Source: Solibacillus faecavium
GTDB taxonomy: Bacteria; Bacillota; Bacilli; Bacillales_A; Planococcaceae
Direction: 5' to 3'
Assembly: GCF_014836905.1 (NCBI RefSeq)
Contig: NZ_JACSPZ010000008.1
Coordinates: forward strand, 102,614 to 166,613
DNA: 64,000 bases
In this document: positions 17,054 to 28,195 of the stretch, in pieces
Layout of the letters: the number at the start of each line of letters is the position of its first letter
Numbering within the stretch: the first letter of the stretch is position 1
The notes under the pieces: model-generated
What the model was told of the DNA's origin: nothing
Database searches by the model: none
What the model saw: the letters and a program-made list of their open reading frames with translations, nothing else
Position numbers and translations under genes: made by a program

Positions 17054-20000
17054 TTGATCGATGTTAATGAATTTGAATATATGAAAATTGGTTTAGCTTC
17101 ACCTGACAAGATCCGTTCTTGGTCATATGGAGAGGTTAAAAAACCAGAAACAATTAACTACCGTACATTAAAACCAGAAAAAGATGGTCTATTCTGCGAA
17201 CGTATTTTTGGACCAACAAAAGACTGGGAATGTCACTGTGGTAAATATAAGCGTGTACGATACAAAGGTGTCGTTTGTGACCGTTGTGGAGTAGAAGTTA
17301 CACGTGCAAAAGTTCGTCGTGAGCGTCAAGGTCACATTGAGCTGGCTGCACCAGTATCACATATTTGGTACTTCAAAGGTATTCCAAGCCGAATGGGTCT
17401 TATTTTAGATATGTCTCCACGTGCATTGGAAGAAGTAATTTACTTCGCTTCTTATGTAGTAATCGAGACAGGTCAAACGTCTCTAGGATACAAAGACTTA
17501 CTTTCCGAAAAAGAATATCGCGCATACCGTGAAAAGTATGGTAACGAGTTCGAAGCGGCAATGGGTGCTGAAGCTATTAAACGTCTTTTAGAGAAAATTG
17601 ATTTAGAAGATGAAACACAAGTTTTAAAAGAAGAGCTAAAATCTGCACAAGGCCAACGCCGTACACGTGCGATTAAACGTCTTGAAGTAGTAGAGTCATT
17701 CCGTAACTCTGGCAATAAACCGGAGTGGATGATTTTAGATGTACTACCAGTAATTCCACCAGAGCTTCGTCCAATGGTGCAATTAGATGGTGGTCGTTTT
17801 GCCACTTCTGACTTAAATGATCTTTACCGTCGTGTTATTAACCGTAACAACCGTTTAAAACGTTTACTTGACCTTGGTGCACCAAGCATTATCGTTCAAA
17901 ACGAAAAACGTATGTTACAAGAAGCGGTTGACGCATTAATCGATAATGGTCGTCGTGGTCGTCCAGTAACAGGTCCTGGTAACCGTCCTTTAAAATCACT
18001 TTCACACATGCTGAAAGGTAAACAAGGTCGTTTCCGTCAAAACTTACTTGGTAAACGTGTAGACTATTCTGGTCGTTCGGTTATCGTAGTAGGTCCAAAT
18101 CTAAAAATGTATCAATGTGGTCTTCCAAAAGAAATGGCAATTGAATTATTCAAGCCTTTCGTAATGAAAGAACTAGTTGAGCGTGGTTTAGCTCACAACA
18201 TTAAATCAGCAAAACGTAAAATTGAGCGTTTACACAATGAAGTTTGGGACGTTTTAGAAGATGTTATCCGTGAGCATCCGGTATTACTTAACCGTGCACC
18301 GACGCTTCACCGTCTTGGTATCCAAGCATTCGAACCAACATTAGTAGAAGGTCGTGCAATCCGTCTTCACCCATTAGTATGTACAGCTTACAACGCTGAC
18401 TTCGATGGTGACCAAATGGCCGTGCACGTTCCACTATCAGCTGAAGCACAAGCAGAAGCTCGTTTACTTATGTTAGCAGCTCAAAACATCCTTAACCCGA
18501 AAGACGGGAAACCAGTAGTAACACCATCTCAAGATATGGTATTAGGTAACTATTACTTAACACTTGAGCGTGAAGGTGCTCGTGGTGAAGGCTCTGTATT
18601 TTATGATTCAAACGAAGTGTTAATTGCCTACCAAAATGGTCACGTACATTTACACTCTCGTATTGCGATTAAAGCGAGCTCATTAAATAACCCAACATTT
18701 ACAGAAGAACAAAATAAAATGTTCTTATTAACTACTGTAGGTAAAGTAATCTTCAATGAAATTTTACCAAGCTCATTCCCTTATATTAATGAGCCGACAT
18801 CAGTTAACTTAGAGCAAAAAACACCTGAGAAATACTTCGTAAACTTAACAATTGACGAAGAGTTACTGAAAGAGATCGAAGCAACAGAAGGCTATGCTGA
18901 TTTATCTGAAGCAGAAAAAATCGAAGCACAACGCCGCGCTATTTTAGCGAAGCATTTCACAAATATGCCTGTAGTAGATCCATTCCGTAAAAAATTCTTA
19001 GGTAATGTCATTGCTGAAGTATTTAAAGAATTCCACATTACAGAAACTTCTAAGATGCTTGACCGCATGAAAAACTTAGGTTTCAAATATTCTACTCGTG
19101 CAGGTATTACTGTAGGTGTATCTGATATCGTTGTATTACCAGATAAAGGCGGTATTTTAGAGGAAGCACAAAGTAAAGTAGATAAAGTAATGATCCAATT
19201 CCGCCGTGGTTTAATCACAGAGGAAGAGCGTTATAACCGTGTTATTAACGTATGGACAGCTGCCAAAGATGAAATTCAAGGTAAGCTGATGAAATCTTTA
19301 CAAAAAACAAACCCAATCTTCATGATGTCCGACTCTGGTGCCCGTGGTAACGCATCTAACTTTACTCAGTTAGCAGGTATGCGTGGTCTGATGGCCAACC
19401 CGGCTGGTCGAATTATCGAGTTACCAATCAAGTCTTCATTCCGCGAAGGTTTAACAGTATTGGAATACTTCATCTCTACACATGGTGCGCGTAAAGGTCT
19501 TGCCGATACAGCACTAAAAACTGCCGATTCAGGTTACTTAACTCGTCGTTTAGTAGACGTAGCACAAGATGTTATCGTTCGTGAAGACGACTGTGGTACT
19601 GATCGCGGCTTATTAATCGGTTCATTAATGGAAGGCAATGAAATGATTGAAGCGTTAGACGAACGTATTGTTGGTCGTTACGTGAAGAAAACAGTTCGCC
19701 ATCCAGAAACAGGAGCGGTTATCGTAGAACGTGATGGTTTAGTAACACAAGATGTTGCTCGTGCAATTGAAGATGCAAATATCGAAGAAGTTACAATCCG
19801 TTCAGCATTCACATGTAATACAAAACATGGCGTATGTAAAAAATGTTACGGTATGAACTTAGCTACTGGTGAAGAGGTAGAAGTTGGTGAAGCGGTAGGT
19901 ATTATCGCAGCTCAATCTATCGGTGAACCAGGTACACAGTTAACAATGCGTACATTCCATACAGGTGGGGTAGCAGGTAACGATATTACACAAGGTCTTC

Positions 20001-20734
20001 CACGTATCCAAGAGATTTTCGAAGCTCGTAATCCGAAAGGGCAAGCAGTGATTTCTGAAATTACTGGTACAGTTATCGAAATCGAAGAAATCCGTGAAGG
20101 TCTAAAAGAAATTACGATCCAAGGTGACGTGGAAACACGTAAATACCAAGCACCTTATAATGCACGCCTAAAGGTAGCTGAAGGCGATACAATTATTGCG
20201 GGTCAAACTTTATCAGAAGGTTCGATCGATCCTAAACAATTACTAAAAGTTAAAGACGTATCGACAGTTCAAGAATATCTATTAAAAGAAGTACAAAAAG
20301 TATACCGTATGCAAGGGGTAGAAATCGGTGACAAGCACATCGAGGTAATGGTTCGCCAAATGCTTCGTAAAGTGCGTGTAATTGAAGCAGGTGACACAGA
20401 GTTATTACCAGGTTCACTGCTTGATATTCACCAATTCTCTGAGGCGAATGTTGATGCCGTTCTTAACGGAAAAACACCAGCAACTTGCCGTCCAGTCATT
20501 TTAGGTATTACAAAAGCTTCTCTTGAAACAGAATCATTCTTATCTGCTGCATCATTCCAAGAAACAACTCGTGTGTTAACGGATGCTGCAATTAAAGGTA
20601 AACGTGATGAACTTCTAGGTCTGAAGGAAAACGTAATTATCGGTAAACTAGTTCCGGCTGGTACTGGTATGCAACGTTACCGTCAAATTCGCATGGATCA
20701 AGAAGGTTCTGCTGAAGTTGTAACAGCTGAATAA
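17054..20734 (+). CDS. rpoC: DNA-directed RNA polymerase subunit beta'
   Basis: RpoC carries the RNA polymerase active site. The catalytic loop NADFDGDQM is at residues 447-455, with Asp449, Asp451 and Asp453 holding the Mg ions. The N-terminal zinc finger is CHC...CDRC (about 60-78) and the second zinc site is [13 protein letters not shown]. The trigger-loop block ends in [17 protein letters not shown]. At 1226 residues it is slightly longer than B. subtilis RpoC (1199), mainly through an insertion near residues 595-640 and a different C-terminal tail. The start is TTG at 17054 after GGGAGGTAGG, giving [10 protein letters not shown]. Confidence 0.97.
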   Translation: MIDVNEFEYMKIGLASPDKIRSWSYGEVKKPETINYRTLKPEKDGLFCERIFGPTKDWECHCGKYKRVRYKGVVCDRCGVEVTRAKVRRERQGHIELAAPVSHIWYFKGIPSRMGLILDMSPRALEEVIYFASYVVIETGQTSLGYKDLLSEKEYRAYREKYGNEFEAAMGAEAIKRLLEKIDLEDETQVLKEELKSAQGQRRTRAIKRLEVVESFRNSGNKPEWMILDVLPVIPPELRPMVQLDGGRFATSDLNDLYRRVINRNNRLKRLLDLGAPSIIVQNEKRMLQEAVDALIDNGRRGRPVTGPGNRPLKSLSHMLKGKQGRFRQNLLGKRVDYSGRSVIVVGPNLKMYQCGLPKEMAIELFKPFVMKELVERGLAHNIKSAKRKIERLHNEVWDVLEDVIREHPVLLNRAPTLHRLGIQAFEPTLVEGRAIRLHPLVCTAYNADFDGDQMAVHVPLSAEAQAEARLLMLAAQNILNPKDGKPVVTPSQDMVLGNYYLTLEREGARGEGSVFYDSNEVLIAYQNGHVHLHSRIAIKASSLNNPTFTEEQNKMFLLTTVGKVIFNEILPSSFPYINEPTSVNLEQKTPEKYFVNLTIDEELLKEIEATEGYADLSEAEKIEAQRRAILAKHFTNMPVVDPFRKKFLGNVIAEVFKEFHITETSKMLDRMKNLGFKYSTRAGITVGVSDIVVLPDKGGILEEAQSKVDKVMIQFRRGLITEEERYNRVINVWTAAKDEIQGKLMKSLQKTNPIFMMSDSGARGNASNFTQLAGMRGLMANPAGRIIELPIKSSFREGLTVLEYFISTHGARKGLADTALKTADSGYLTRRLVDVAQDVIVREDDCGTDRGLLIGSLMEGNEMIEALDERIVGRYVKKTVRHPETGAVIVERDGLVTQDVARAIEDANIEEVTIRSAFTCNTKHGVCKKCYGMNLATGEEVEVGEAVGIIAAQSIGEPGTQLTMRTFHTGGVAGNDITQGLPRIQEIFEARNPKGQAVISEITGTVIEIEEIREGLKEITIQGDVETRKYQAPYNARLKVAEGDTIIAGQTLSEGSIDPKQLLKVKDVSTVQEYLLKEVQKVYRMQGVEIGDKHIEVMVRQMLRKVRVIEAGDTELLPGSLLDIHQFSEANVDAVLNGKTPATCRPVILGITKASLETESFLSAASFQETTRVLTDAAIKGKRDELLGLKENVIIGKLVPAGTGMQRYRQIRMDQEGSAEVVTAE

Positions 20735-20754
20735 CAGTCTATCAACAATAGAAA

Positions 20755-20788
20755 TTCCGGTAGAGGTCATTCTCTGCCGGGGTTTTTC
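20755..20788 (+). terminator. Terminator after rpoC
   Basis: CCGGTAGAG pairs with CTCTGCCGG (A opposite G is the one poor position), followed by GGTTTTTC. It ends the rpoC transcript before the str operon promoter. Confidence 0.7.
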
Positions 20789-20840
20789 TAATAAATATGC
20801 CGGAATTAACAATAATCAATATTCTTTCATAAGAAATTGG

Positions 20841-20869
20841 TTGACAGTATAACTTTGGAATGATAATAT
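20841..20869 (+). promoter_or_regulatory. str operon promoter
   Basis: A perfect -35 TTGACA (20841-20846), 17 bases and TAATAT (20864-20869) make one of the strongest promoters in the window. It drives rplGB-rpsL-rpsG-fusA and probably tuf. Confidence 0.85.
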
Positions 20870-20914
20870 ATTGAAGGTTGATAGTTAACTGTCTGTACTT
20901 AGGAGGATATGTAA

Positions 20915-21166
20915 ATGTCTTACGATCAAGTAAAACAGGCCAGTAAAACAATCATAGGTATAAAGCAAGCAGTGAAAGCAATGTATGCTGGACAAGTATC
21001 AGCTCTTTTTGTCGCAATCGATGCAGACAAGTGGGTTACCGATCCGGCCATTCTTCTCGCGAAAGAAATCGGTGTACCAGTTTATTATGTCGATTCTAGA
21101 AAAGAACTTGGTAAAGCTTGCGGCATTCATGTTGGAGCTGCAGTTGTTGCGATTACTGCGATGTAG
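20915..21166 (+). CDS. rplGB: L7Ae-family ribosomal protein (RplGB, YbxF)
   Basis: The 83-residue protein belongs to the L7Ae/L30e kink-turn-binding family. B. subtilis YbxF binds K-turn RNAs and associates with ribosomes. Family features seen are the Lys-rich start KTIIGIKQAVKAM, the central ALFVAIDADKW strand, and the IGVPVYYVDSRKELGKACGI loop that contacts kinked RNA. It is the first gene of the str operon, as in Bacillus. A second family member (YlxQ) usually lies elsewhere. Confidence 0.9.
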   Translation: MSYDQVKQASKTIIGIKQAVKAMYAGQVSALFVAIDADKWVTDPAILLAKEIGVPVYYVDSRKELGKACGIHVGAAVVAITAM

Positions 21167-21266
21167 TTTTTGTGTAAAATACACAAAGACTTTGTTTTTA
21201 CCCAAAAAATGAACCACCTGGATGTGTGGTATTGAAACAAGGAAAAAATGAAGGGAGGACAAATCG

Positions 21267-21686
21267 ATGCCTACAATTAACCAATTAGTACGTAAGCCTC
21301 GTCAATCTAAAAACACGAAATCAAAATCTCCAGCGTTAAACAAAGGATATAACTCATTTAAAAAATCTTTAACTGACGTTAAGTCTCCTCAAAAACGCGG
21401 AGTTTGTACTCGTGTTGGTACAATGACACCACGTAAACCGAACTCGGCTTTACGTAAATATGCTCGTGTACGCTTAACTAACCAACTTGAGGTTACTGCG
21501 TATATCCCAGGTGAAGGTCACAACTTACAAGAACACAGTGTAGTTCTTATCCGTGGCGGACGCGTAAAAGACTTAGCTGGAGTACGTTACCACATCGTTC
21601 GTGGTGCACTTGATACAGCTGGTGTTAACGGTCGTTTACAATCTCGTTCTAAATACGGTACTAAACGTCCAAAAGAAAAAAAATAA
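21267..21686 (+). CDS. rpsL: 30S ribosomal protein S12 with substitutions at streptomycin positions
   Basis: S12 lines the decoding centre and controls accuracy. The 139-residue sequence aligns without gaps to B. subtilis S12 in the decoding loops, but two positions differ. Residue 56 is Arg ([11 protein letters not shown], codon CGT at 21432-21434), where most bacteria have the Lys known as K42 or K43 in E. coli. Residue 104 is Ala ([10 protein letters not shown], codon GCT at 21576-21578), where E. coli has Pro90. Lys101 is unchanged. AGGGAGG lies upstream of the ATG. Reduced streptomycin binding is predicted from the known K-to-R resistance change; not tested here. Confidence 0.97.
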   Translation: MPTINQLVRKPRQSKNTKSKSPALNKGYNSFKKSLTDVKSPQKRGVCTRVGTMTPRKPNSALRKYARVRLTNQLEVTAYIPGEGHNLQEHSVVLIRGGRVKDLAGVRYHIVRGALDTAGVNGRLQSRSKYGTKRPKEKK

Positions 21687-21727
21687 TTTAAGTTTAAATA
21701 GACAACGATTTGAAAGGAGGAAAACAC

Positions 21728-22198
21728 ATGCCTCGTAAAGGTCCTGTTTCCAAACGTGACGTGTTACCAGATCCAATTTATAATTCAAAACTAGTAACTC
21801 GTTTAATCAACAAAATGATGATTGATGGTAAAAGAGGTACTTCTCAAAAGATTTTATACGGAGCTTTTGAATTAGTTCAAGAGCGTTCGGGTCAAAATGC
21901 TTTAGAAGTATTTGAAGCTGCTTTAAACAACGTAATGCCTGTACTTGAAGTACGTGCTCGTCGTGTTGGTGGTTCTAACTACCAAGTACCAGTAGAAGTT
22001 CGTCCAGAACGTCGTACAACTTTAGGTTTACGTTATTTAGTAAACTACGCTCGTCTTCGTGGAGAAAAAACGATGGAAGAGCGTTTAGCTAACGAAATCT
22101 TAGATGCATCTAACAACACAGGTGCTTCAGTTAAGAAACGTGAAGATATGCACAAAATGGCAGAAGCGAACAAAGCATTCGCTCACTACCGTTGGTAA
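21728..22198 (+). CDS. rpsG: 30S ribosomal protein S7
   Basis: S7 starts assembly of the 30S head and contacts E-site tRNA and mRNA. The 156-residue length, [20 protein letters not shown] start, the [17 protein letters not shown] beta-hairpin and the AFAHYRW C-terminus are standard. An in-frame ATG at 21710 exists, but 21728 has AAAGGAGG at the correct distance and matches the family N-terminus. The gene lies 41 bases after rpsL in the str operon. Confidence 0.98.
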   Translation: MPRKGPVSKRDVLPDPIYNSKLVTRLINKMMIDGKRGTSQKILYGAFELVQERSGQNALEVFEAALNNVMPVLEVRARRVGGSNYQVPVEVRPERRTTLGLRYLVNYARLRGEKTMEERLANEILDASNNTGASVKKREDMHKMAEANKAFAHYRW

Positions 22199-22208
22199 TT
22201 TGATCTAT

Positions 22209-22237
22209 GCTCTAGCTTGCTAGAGCTTAGGTTTTTT
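22209..22237 (+). terminator. Hairpin with T-run between rpsG and fusA
   Basis: GCTCTAG (22209-22215) pairs with CTAGAGC (22220-22226) around a CTTG loop. TTTTTT starts five bases later, at about 22232. The gap between stem and T-run suggests a weak terminator or a processing site inside the str operon. Confidence 0.4.
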
Positions 22238-22280
22238 ACCCACTTATACAGCTAACCCAATATGGAAGGAGAAATTTCCT

Positions 22281-24359
22281 ATGAAACGCGAATTCTCTCT
22301 AGAGAATACACGTAATATTGGGATCATGGCTCACATTGATGCTGGTAAAACAACAACAACTGAGCGTATCCTTTATTACACTGGTAAGATTCATAAAATC
22401 GGTGAAACTCATGACGGCGGATCTCAAATGGACTGGATGGAGCAAGAACAAGAGCGTGGTATCACGATCACTTCTGCTGCAACAACAGCTCAATGGAACG
22501 GTCACCGCATCAACATCATCGATACTCCTGGACACGTAGACTTCACTGTAGAAGTAGAACGTTCTTTACGTGTACTAGATGGTGCTGTAACAGTATTAGA
22601 TGCTCAATCAGGTGTTGAGCCTCAAACTGAAACAGTATGGCGTCAAGCTACTACGTACGGGGTTCCTCGTATCGTATTCATCAACAAAATGGACAAAATG
22701 GGTGCAGACTTCTTATATTCTGTAGGAACTTTACACGATCGTTTACAAGCGAACGCTCACCCAATCCAATTACCAATCGGTGCTGAAGACGAGTTCTCAG
22801 CTATCATCGACTTAATCGAAATGAACGCTACGTTCTACGGTAACGAAGAGGGTACTGCAGTAACTGTTGGAGAGATTCCAGAATCTCATAAAGCACAAGC
22901 CGAAGAGTACCGTGAGAAGTTAATCGACGCTGTTGCAAGTGTTGATGAAGAGCTTATGGAAAAATACTTAGAAGGCGAAGAAATTTCTAATGAAGAATTA
23001 AAAGCGGCTATCCGTAAAGCTACAATCGCGGTAGAATTCTACCCTGTACTTTGTGGTACAGCATTCAAACACAAAGGTGTTCGTAAAATGTTAGATGCTG
23101 CTGTTGATTACTTACCAGCTCCAACTGATGTTCCTGCTATTAAAGGTACTGATGTTGACGGCGAAGAAGAAATCATCCGCCATTCTTCTGATGAAGAGCC
23201 ATTCTCAGCTCTTGCATTCAAAGTAATGACAGACCCATTCGTAGGTAAGTTAACATTCTTCCGTGTGTACTCAGGTACATTGGATGCAGGTTCTTACGTA
23301 CAAAACTCTTCTAAAGGTAAACGTGAACGTGTAGGACGTATCCTACAAATGCACGCTAACTCTCGTGAAGAGATTGGAAAAGTATTTGCTGGTGATATCG
23401 CTGCGGCTGTAGGTCTTAAAGATACTACAACAGGTGATACTCTATGTGACGAGAAAAATCTTGTTATCTTAGAATCAATGGATTTCCCAGAACCAGTTAT
23501 CTCTCTTTCTGTAGAACCAAAATCTAAAGCTGACCAAGATAAAATGGGTCAAGCTTTACAAAAATTACAAGAAGAAGATCCAACTTTCCGTGCTCATACT
23601 GACACTGAAACAGGTCAAACAATCATCTCTGGTATGGGTGAGCTTCACCTTGATATCTTAGTTGACCGTATGAAACGTGAATTTAAAGTTGAAGCTAACG
23701 TGGGTGCTCCAATGGTATCTTACCGTGAGACATTCCGTAGCGAAGCTAAAGTTCAAGGTAAATTCTCTCGTCAATCTGGTGGTCGCGGTCAATACGGTGA
23801 CGTAACGATCGAGTTCTCTCCAAATGAAGAGGGTAAAGGTTTCGAATTCGAAAACGCTATCGTTGGTGGTGTTGTACCTCGTGAATACATCCCTGCAGTA
23901 GAAGCGGGTCTACGTGACTCTCTTGACCGCGGTGTAGTTGCTGGTTACCCATTAATCGACATTAAAGCGAAATTAGTATTCGGTTCTTACCATGATGTTG
24001 ACTCAAGTGAAATGGCGTTCAAAATTGCTGCATCTATGGCACTAAAAGAAGCAGCTAAAAAATGTAACCCAGTTATCCTTGAGCCAATGATGAAAGTAGA
24101 AGTTGTAATTCCAGAAGAGTACCTTGGTGATATTATGGGTAACATTACTGCTCGTCGCGGACGCGTTGAGGGTATGGAAGCTCGTGGTAACTCTCAAGTA
24201 GTACGTGCTATGGTACCACTATCTGAAATGTTCGGATATGCTACAACTTTACGTTCTGCAACTCAAGGTCGCGGTGTATTCTCAATGGTGTTCGATCACT
24301 ATGAAGAAGTACCAAAATCAATTGCAGAAGAAATCGTTAAAAAAAATAAAGGTGAATAA
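22281..24359 (+). CDS. fusA: Elongation factor G
   Basis: EF-G is the GTPase that drives tRNA-mRNA translocation and, with RRF, ribosome recycling. The G1 motif [13 protein letters not shown], the RGITI switch, DTPGHVDF (G3) and NKMDKMGAD (G4) are intact. Domain IV starts around residue 480 with the [11 protein letters not shown] stretch. Length is 692 residues. AAGGAG lies before the ATG. It follows rpsG in the str operon. No fusidic-acid resistance change was obvious, though I did not compare every position. Confidence 0.98.
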   Translation: MKREFSLENTRNIGIMAHIDAGKTTTTERILYYTGKIHKIGETHDGGSQMDWMEQEQERGITITSAATTAQWNGHRINIIDTPGHVDFTVEVERSLRVLDGAVTVLDAQSGVEPQTETVWRQATTYGVPRIVFINKMDKMGADFLYSVGTLHDRLQANAHPIQLPIGAEDEFSAIIDLIEMNATFYGNEEGTAVTVGEIPESHKAQAEEYREKLIDAVASVDEELMEKYLEGEEISNEELKAAIRKATIAVEFYPVLCGTAFKHKGVRKMLDAAVDYLPAPTDVPAIKGTDVDGEEEIIRHSSDEEPFSALAFKVMTDPFVGKLTFFRVYSGTLDAGSYVQNSSKGKRERVGRILQMHANSREEIGKVFAGDIAAAVGLKDTTTGDTLCDEKNLVILESMDFPEPVISLSVEPKSKADQDKMGQALQKLQEEDPTFRAHTDTETGQTIISGMGELHLDILVDRMKREFKVEANVGAPMVSYRETFRSEAKVQGKFSRQSGGRGQYGDVTIEFSPNEEGKGFEFENAIVGGVVPREYIPAVEAGLRDSLDRGVVAGYPLIDIKAKLVFGSYHDVDSSEMAFKIAASMALKEAAKKCNPVILEPMMKVEVVIPEEYLGDIMGNITARRGRVEGMEARGNSQVVRAMVPLSEMFGYATTLRSATQGRGVFSMVFDHYEEVPKSIAEEIVKKNKGE

Positions 24360-24404
24360 TTGAAATTTCACCTTGCATCAAGTATAAATAATTTGTAAGC
24401 TATG

Positions 24405-24444
24405 ATTGACTGACTAGAGATGGGGCCCGTTGATAGTCAGCAAT
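24405..24444 (+). promoter_or_regulatory. Stem-loop in the fusA-tuf spacer
   Basis: ATTG-a-CTGACTA (24405-24416) pairs with TAGTCAGCAAT (24434-24444), an 11-base-pair stem with one bulge and an inner GGGGCCC. No T-run follows, so it is not a terminator. It may be an mRNA processing or stability element for tuf. Confidence 0.5.
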
Positions 24445-24495
24445 CTTAGAATAAATTTTAAAAAATAAAACATATCTCTGAGGAGGCATTTTCTA

Positions 24496-25683
24496 ATGGC
24501 TAAAGAAAAATTTGACCGTTCAAAAACGCATGCTAACGTTGGTACTATCGGACACGTTGACCATGGTAAAACTACATTAACTGCTGCTATCGCAACAGTT
24601 CTTTCTAAAAAAATGGGTGGAGTAGCTAAATCTTACGCTGACATCGATAACGCTCCAGAAGAAAAAGAGCGCGGTATCACAATCAATACTTCACACGTTG
24701 AGTATGAAACAGAAACTCGTCACTATGCACACGTTGACTGCCCAGGACACGCTGACTATGTTAAAAACATGATCACTGGTGCTGCACAAATGGACGGCGG
24801 TATCTTAGTAGTATCTGCTGCTGATGGTCCAATGCCACAAACTCGTGAGCACATCTTACTTTCTAAACAAGTAGGTGTTCCTTACTTAGTAGTATTCATG
24901 AACAAATGTGATATGGTAGACGACGAAGAATTATTAGAATTAGTTGAAATGGAAATCCGTGACTTATTATCTGAGTACGACTTCCCAGGCGACGATCTTC
25001 CAGTAATCAAAGGTTCTGCTCTTAAAGCTCTTGAAGGAGAGCCAGAGTGGGAAGAAAAAATCGTTGAATTAATGAACGCTGTTGATGAGTACATCCCAAC
25101 TCCAGAACGTCAAACTGACAAACCATTCATGATGCCAGTAGAGGACGTATTCTCTATTACTGGTCGTGGTACAGTTGCAACTGGTCGTGTTGAGCGTGGA
25201 CAAGTTAAAGTTGGTGACGTTGTAGAAGTTATCGGTATCGATGAAGAAGCTAAAACTACAACTGTAACTGGTGTAGAAATGTTCCGTAAATTATTAGATT
25301 ATGCTGAAGCTGGTGACAACATCGGTGCTTTATTACGTGGTATTGCTCGTGAAGATATCCAACGTGGTCAAGTATTAGCTAAACCAGGTTCAATTACTCC
25401 ACACACAAACTTCAAAGCTGAAGTTTATGTTTTATCAAAAGAAGAGGGTGGACGTCATACTCCATTCTTCTCTAACTACCGTCCTCAGTTCTACTTCCGT
25501 ACAACTGACGTAACTGGTATTTGTATGTTACCTGAAGGCGTAGAAATGGTTATGCCTGGCGATAACATCGAAATGACTGTAGAGTTAATCGCTCCAATCG
25601 CTTTAGAAGAAGGTACTAAGTTCTCTATCCGTGAGGGTGGCCGTACTGTAGGCGCTGGCGTAGTAGCTTCTATCCAAAAATAA
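24496..25683 (+). CDS. tuf: Elongation factor Tu
   Basis: EF-Tu delivers aminoacyl-tRNA to the ribosome as a GTP complex. The GTPase motifs [18 protein letters not shown] and NKCDMVDD are intact, followed by beta-barrel domains 2 and 3. Length is 395 residues. GAGGAGG precedes the ATG. It closes the str operon, 136 bases after fusA, and is followed by a strong terminator. Codon use is highly biased, as expected for a very abundant protein. Confidence 0.99.
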   Translation: MAKEKFDRSKTHANVGTIGHVDHGKTTLTAAIATVLSKKMGGVAKSYADIDNAPEEKERGITINTSHVEYETETRHYAHVDCPGHADYVKNMITGAAQMDGGILVVSAADGPMPQTREHILLSKQVGVPYLVVFMNKCDMVDDEELLELVEMEIRDLLSEYDFPGDDLPVIKGSALKALEGEPEWEEKIVELMNAVDEYIPTPERQTDKPFMMPVEDVFSITGRGTVATGRVERGQVKVGDVVEVIGIDEEAKTTTVTGVEMFRKLLDYAEAGDNIGALLRGIAREDIQRGQVLAKPGSITPHTNFKAEVYVLSKEEGGRHTPFFSNYRPQFYFRTTDVTGICMLPEGVEMVMPGDNIEMTVELIAPIALEEGTKFSIREGGRTVGAGVVASIQK

Positions 25684-25707
25684 TTTTAGCTAATGGCTAA
25701 TTGTTTA

Positions 25708-25743
25708 AACACCTTGCAGGGACGCTTGCAAGGTGTTTTTTTA
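25708..25743 (+). terminator. Terminator after tuf
   Basis: AACACCTTGCA pairs with TGCAAGGTGTT and is followed by a run of seven T residues. This ends the str operon and marks the border to the non-ribosomal block. Confidence 0.9.
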
Positions 25744-25873
25744 TTTACCTTATAACTTAAAAGCATAATGTTTATTCGAATTATGTATTTTATTTATACC
25801 CCCTCTTTCTATTATAATGAAAACAAGAACAGGGGATTCTTATTTATTTTTAAATATGAAGGGGGATATATTT

Positions 25874-28054
25874 ATGACAAATTATGTACAGGTGGGGAAT
25901 TTACAAGTAGCAGATGTATTGCTTCAGTTTATTAATGAACAGGTGCTACCAGACAGTGGCGTCGAGCAACAAGTATTTTGGGCCGGTTTCGATCAATTAA
26001 TTCACGAGCTGGCACCAGAAAATAAAGCGTTACTTGCACACCGTGATCAATTGCAGGATAAAATTAATCAGTGGCATAAAGAAAACAAGGGGAATTTTGA
26101 ATTTGACAGTTACAAAGCTTTCTTAGAGCAAATCGGTTATGTTGAGCCAAAGGTTGAGGATTTCCGTGTAGAGACAGAAAATGTAGATGAAGAAATTGCT
26201 TTCCAAGCGGGTCCACAATTAGTAGTACCGGTAAGTAATGCACGTTATGCCATTAATGCAGCGAATGCACGTTGGGGAAGTTTTTATGATGCATTATATG
26301 GGACTAATGTTATCAGTGATGAAGATGGTGCAACTGCAGGGAAAGGCTATAACCCGATTCGTGGGAACAAAGTAATTGAGTATGCAAAAAATTTCTTAAA
26401 TCAGGCTGTTCCGTTATTAGATGGTGCTTCACATAAAGAAGCAACTCATTATGCAATTGTAGAAGGCACATTACAAGTAACATTAAATAACGGCGAAAAA
26501 ACAACATTAGCAAATCAGGAAAAATTAGTTGGCTACCAAGGTACAGCTGAAGAACCAACTGCAATTTTACTTAAGAATAATGATTTACACATAGAAATTC
26601 AAATCGACCGTAACCATCCAATAGGAAAAGATGATGCCGCTGGTGTAAAGGATATTTTCCTAGAGTCTGCTATTACAACGATTATGGACTGTGAGGATTC
26701 TGTTGCAGCAGTAGATGCAGAAGATAAAGTTGAAGTATATTCAAATTGGTTAGGTTTAATGAAAGGTGATTTATCGGCAACATTTGAAAAAGATACAAAG
26801 ACAGTGACTCGTACTTTAAATCCAGACCGTGAATATACAGGTTTAAATGGTGATACAGTTACTTTAAATGGACGTTCATTAATGTTTATTCGGAACGTGG
26901 GCCACTTAATGACGAATCCGGCTATTCTCGATAAAGATGGTGGCGAAGTACCTGAGGGAATTATGGATGGGGTTTTGACGAGCTTAATTGCTAAGCATGA
27001 AGTAATAGGAAATGGTCAATATAAAAACTCACAAAAAGGCTCTATTTATATTGTAAAACCAAAAATGCATGGGTCTAAGGAAGTTGCTTTCGCTAATAAA
27101 TTATTTGATCGGATAGAGGATTTAATCGGGTTGTCGCGCTATACTTTAAAAATTGGTGTAATGGATGAAGAACGTCGTACGTCGCTTAACTTAAAAGCAT
27201 GTATTCGTGAAGTGAAAAATCGTATTGTATTCATTAACACAGGCTTCTTAGATCGTACGGGCGATGAAATTCATACATCGATGGAAGCGGGGCCAATGAT
27301 CCGCAAAGGTGAAATGAAAACATCTACTTGGTTAACTTCTTATGAAAAATCAAATGTTGTCGTTGGTTTAAATACAGGATTACAAGGCCGTGCGCAAATA
27401 GGTAAAGGAATGTGGGCAATGCCGGATCTAATGGCGGAAATGATTGAGCAAAAGATTAATCATCCAAAAGCAGGTGCGAATACAGCCTGGGTACCATCTC
27501 CTACAGCAGCTACCTTACATGCAACACATTATCATGAAGTAAGTGTAAAGGATGTTCAAAAAGGTATTTCAACTTCAGAAGAATTACAAGATGCTATTTT
27601 AGAAATTCCGGTTGCTGCAAATACGGACTGGACAGCGGAAGAAATTCAGCAAGAGCTAGATAACAATGCTCAAGGAATATTAGGATATGTGGTACGTTGG
27701 GTAGAAAATGGTGTTGGTTGCTCAAAAGTGCCGGATATTAATAATATTGGCTTAATGGAAGACCGTGCAACTTTACGTATTTCAAGTCAGCATATTGCAA
27801 ACTGGTTACACCACGGCATTTGCACAAAAGAACAAGTGGAAGAAACTTTAAAACGCATGGCAAAAGTGGTAGATGAGCAAAATGCAGATGATCCATCATG
27901 TACGTCAATGTCAGCAAACTATGAGGAGTCTGTAGCTTTCCAAGCAGCAAGTGATTTAGTGTTTAAAGGTTACGAACAGCCAAACGGTTATACTGAGCCG
28001 ATTTTGCACAAAAAACGAATTGAAGCAAAAGCAAAACAAAAAGTAAACGCATAA
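25874..28054 (+). CDS. glcB: Malate synthase G
   Basis: Malate synthase G condenses glyoxylate with acetyl-CoA to malate in glyoxylate metabolism. The 726-residue length is that of the G isoform rather than the shorter A form. Recognisable blocks are [19 protein letters not shown], the HLMTNPAI region, [23 protein letters not shown] (with the active-site Arg) and the C-terminal [18 protein letters not shown] and DDPSCTSM segments. The frame opens at 25817, but the ATG at 25874 has AAGGGGG upstream and starts the family N-terminus. A TATAAT lies at 25813-25818 without a clear -35. No isocitrate lyase is present here. It stands in a non-ribosomal block between tuf and rpsJ. Confidence 0.95.
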   Translation: MTNYVQVGNLQVADVLLQFINEQVLPDSGVEQQVFWAGFDQLIHELAPENKALLAHRDQLQDKINQWHKENKGNFEFDSYKAFLEQIGYVEPKVEDFRVETENVDEEIAFQAGPQLVVPVSNARYAINAANARWGSFYDALYGTNVISDEDGATAGKGYNPIRGNKVIEYAKNFLNQAVPLLDGASHKEATHYAIVEGTLQVTLNNGEKTTLANQEKLVGYQGTAEEPTAILLKNNDLHIEIQIDRNHPIGKDDAAGVKDIFLESAITTIMDCEDSVAAVDAEDKVEVYSNWLGLMKGDLSATFEKDTKTVTRTLNPDREYTGLNGDTVTLNGRSLMFIRNVGHLMTNPAILDKDGGEVPEGIMDGVLTSLIAKHEVIGNGQYKNSQKGSIYIVKPKMHGSKEVAFANKLFDRIEDLIGLSRYTLKIGVMDEERRTSLNLKACIREVKNRIVFINTGFLDRTGDEIHTSMEAGPMIRKGEMKTSTWLTSYEKSNVVVGLNTGLQGRAQIGKGMWAMPDLMAEMIEQKINHPKAGANTAWVPSPTAATLHATHYHEVSVKDVQKGISTSEELQDAILEIPVAANTDWTAEEIQQELDNNAQGILGYVVRWVENGVGCSKVPDINNIGLMEDRATLRISSQHIANWLHHGICTKEQVEETLKRMAKVVDEQNADDPSCTSMSANYEESVAFQAASDLVFKGYEQPNGYTEPILHKKRIEAKAKQKVNA

Positions 28055-28067
28055 TATTTTCTGAGTT

Positions 28068-28101
28068 ACTGCTATCTTTAGCGAGATAGCAGTATTTTTT
28101 T
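28068..28101 (+). terminator. Terminator after glcB
   Basis: A perfect 10-base-pair stem ACTGCTATCT (28068-28077) with AGATAGCAGT (28084-28093) is followed by ATTTTTTT. Confidence 0.9.
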
Positions 28102-28159
28102 ATAGTTCATGGTCATTTTTATGGTTAAGGAGCAGCATCTAGAAATGTCTATATAAAAC

Positions 28160-28192
28160 GGTTGCCTAGAGAATGAATATTTCTAGGCAACC
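28160..28192 (-). terminator. Terminator of the LysR-type gene
   Basis: An 11-base-pair stem GGTTGCCTAGA (28160-28170) with TCTAGGCAACC (28182-28192) lies directly after the stop of the minus-strand gene. On the minus strand it is followed by GTTTTATAT. Confidence 0.75.
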
Positions 28193-28195
28193 ATT

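Noticed and set aside
21432..21434. Arg56 of S12 as a recent spontaneous resistance mutation
   Set aside because: The codon is CGT; a single change from AAA or AAG gives AGA or AGG, so a laboratory mutation is unlikely.
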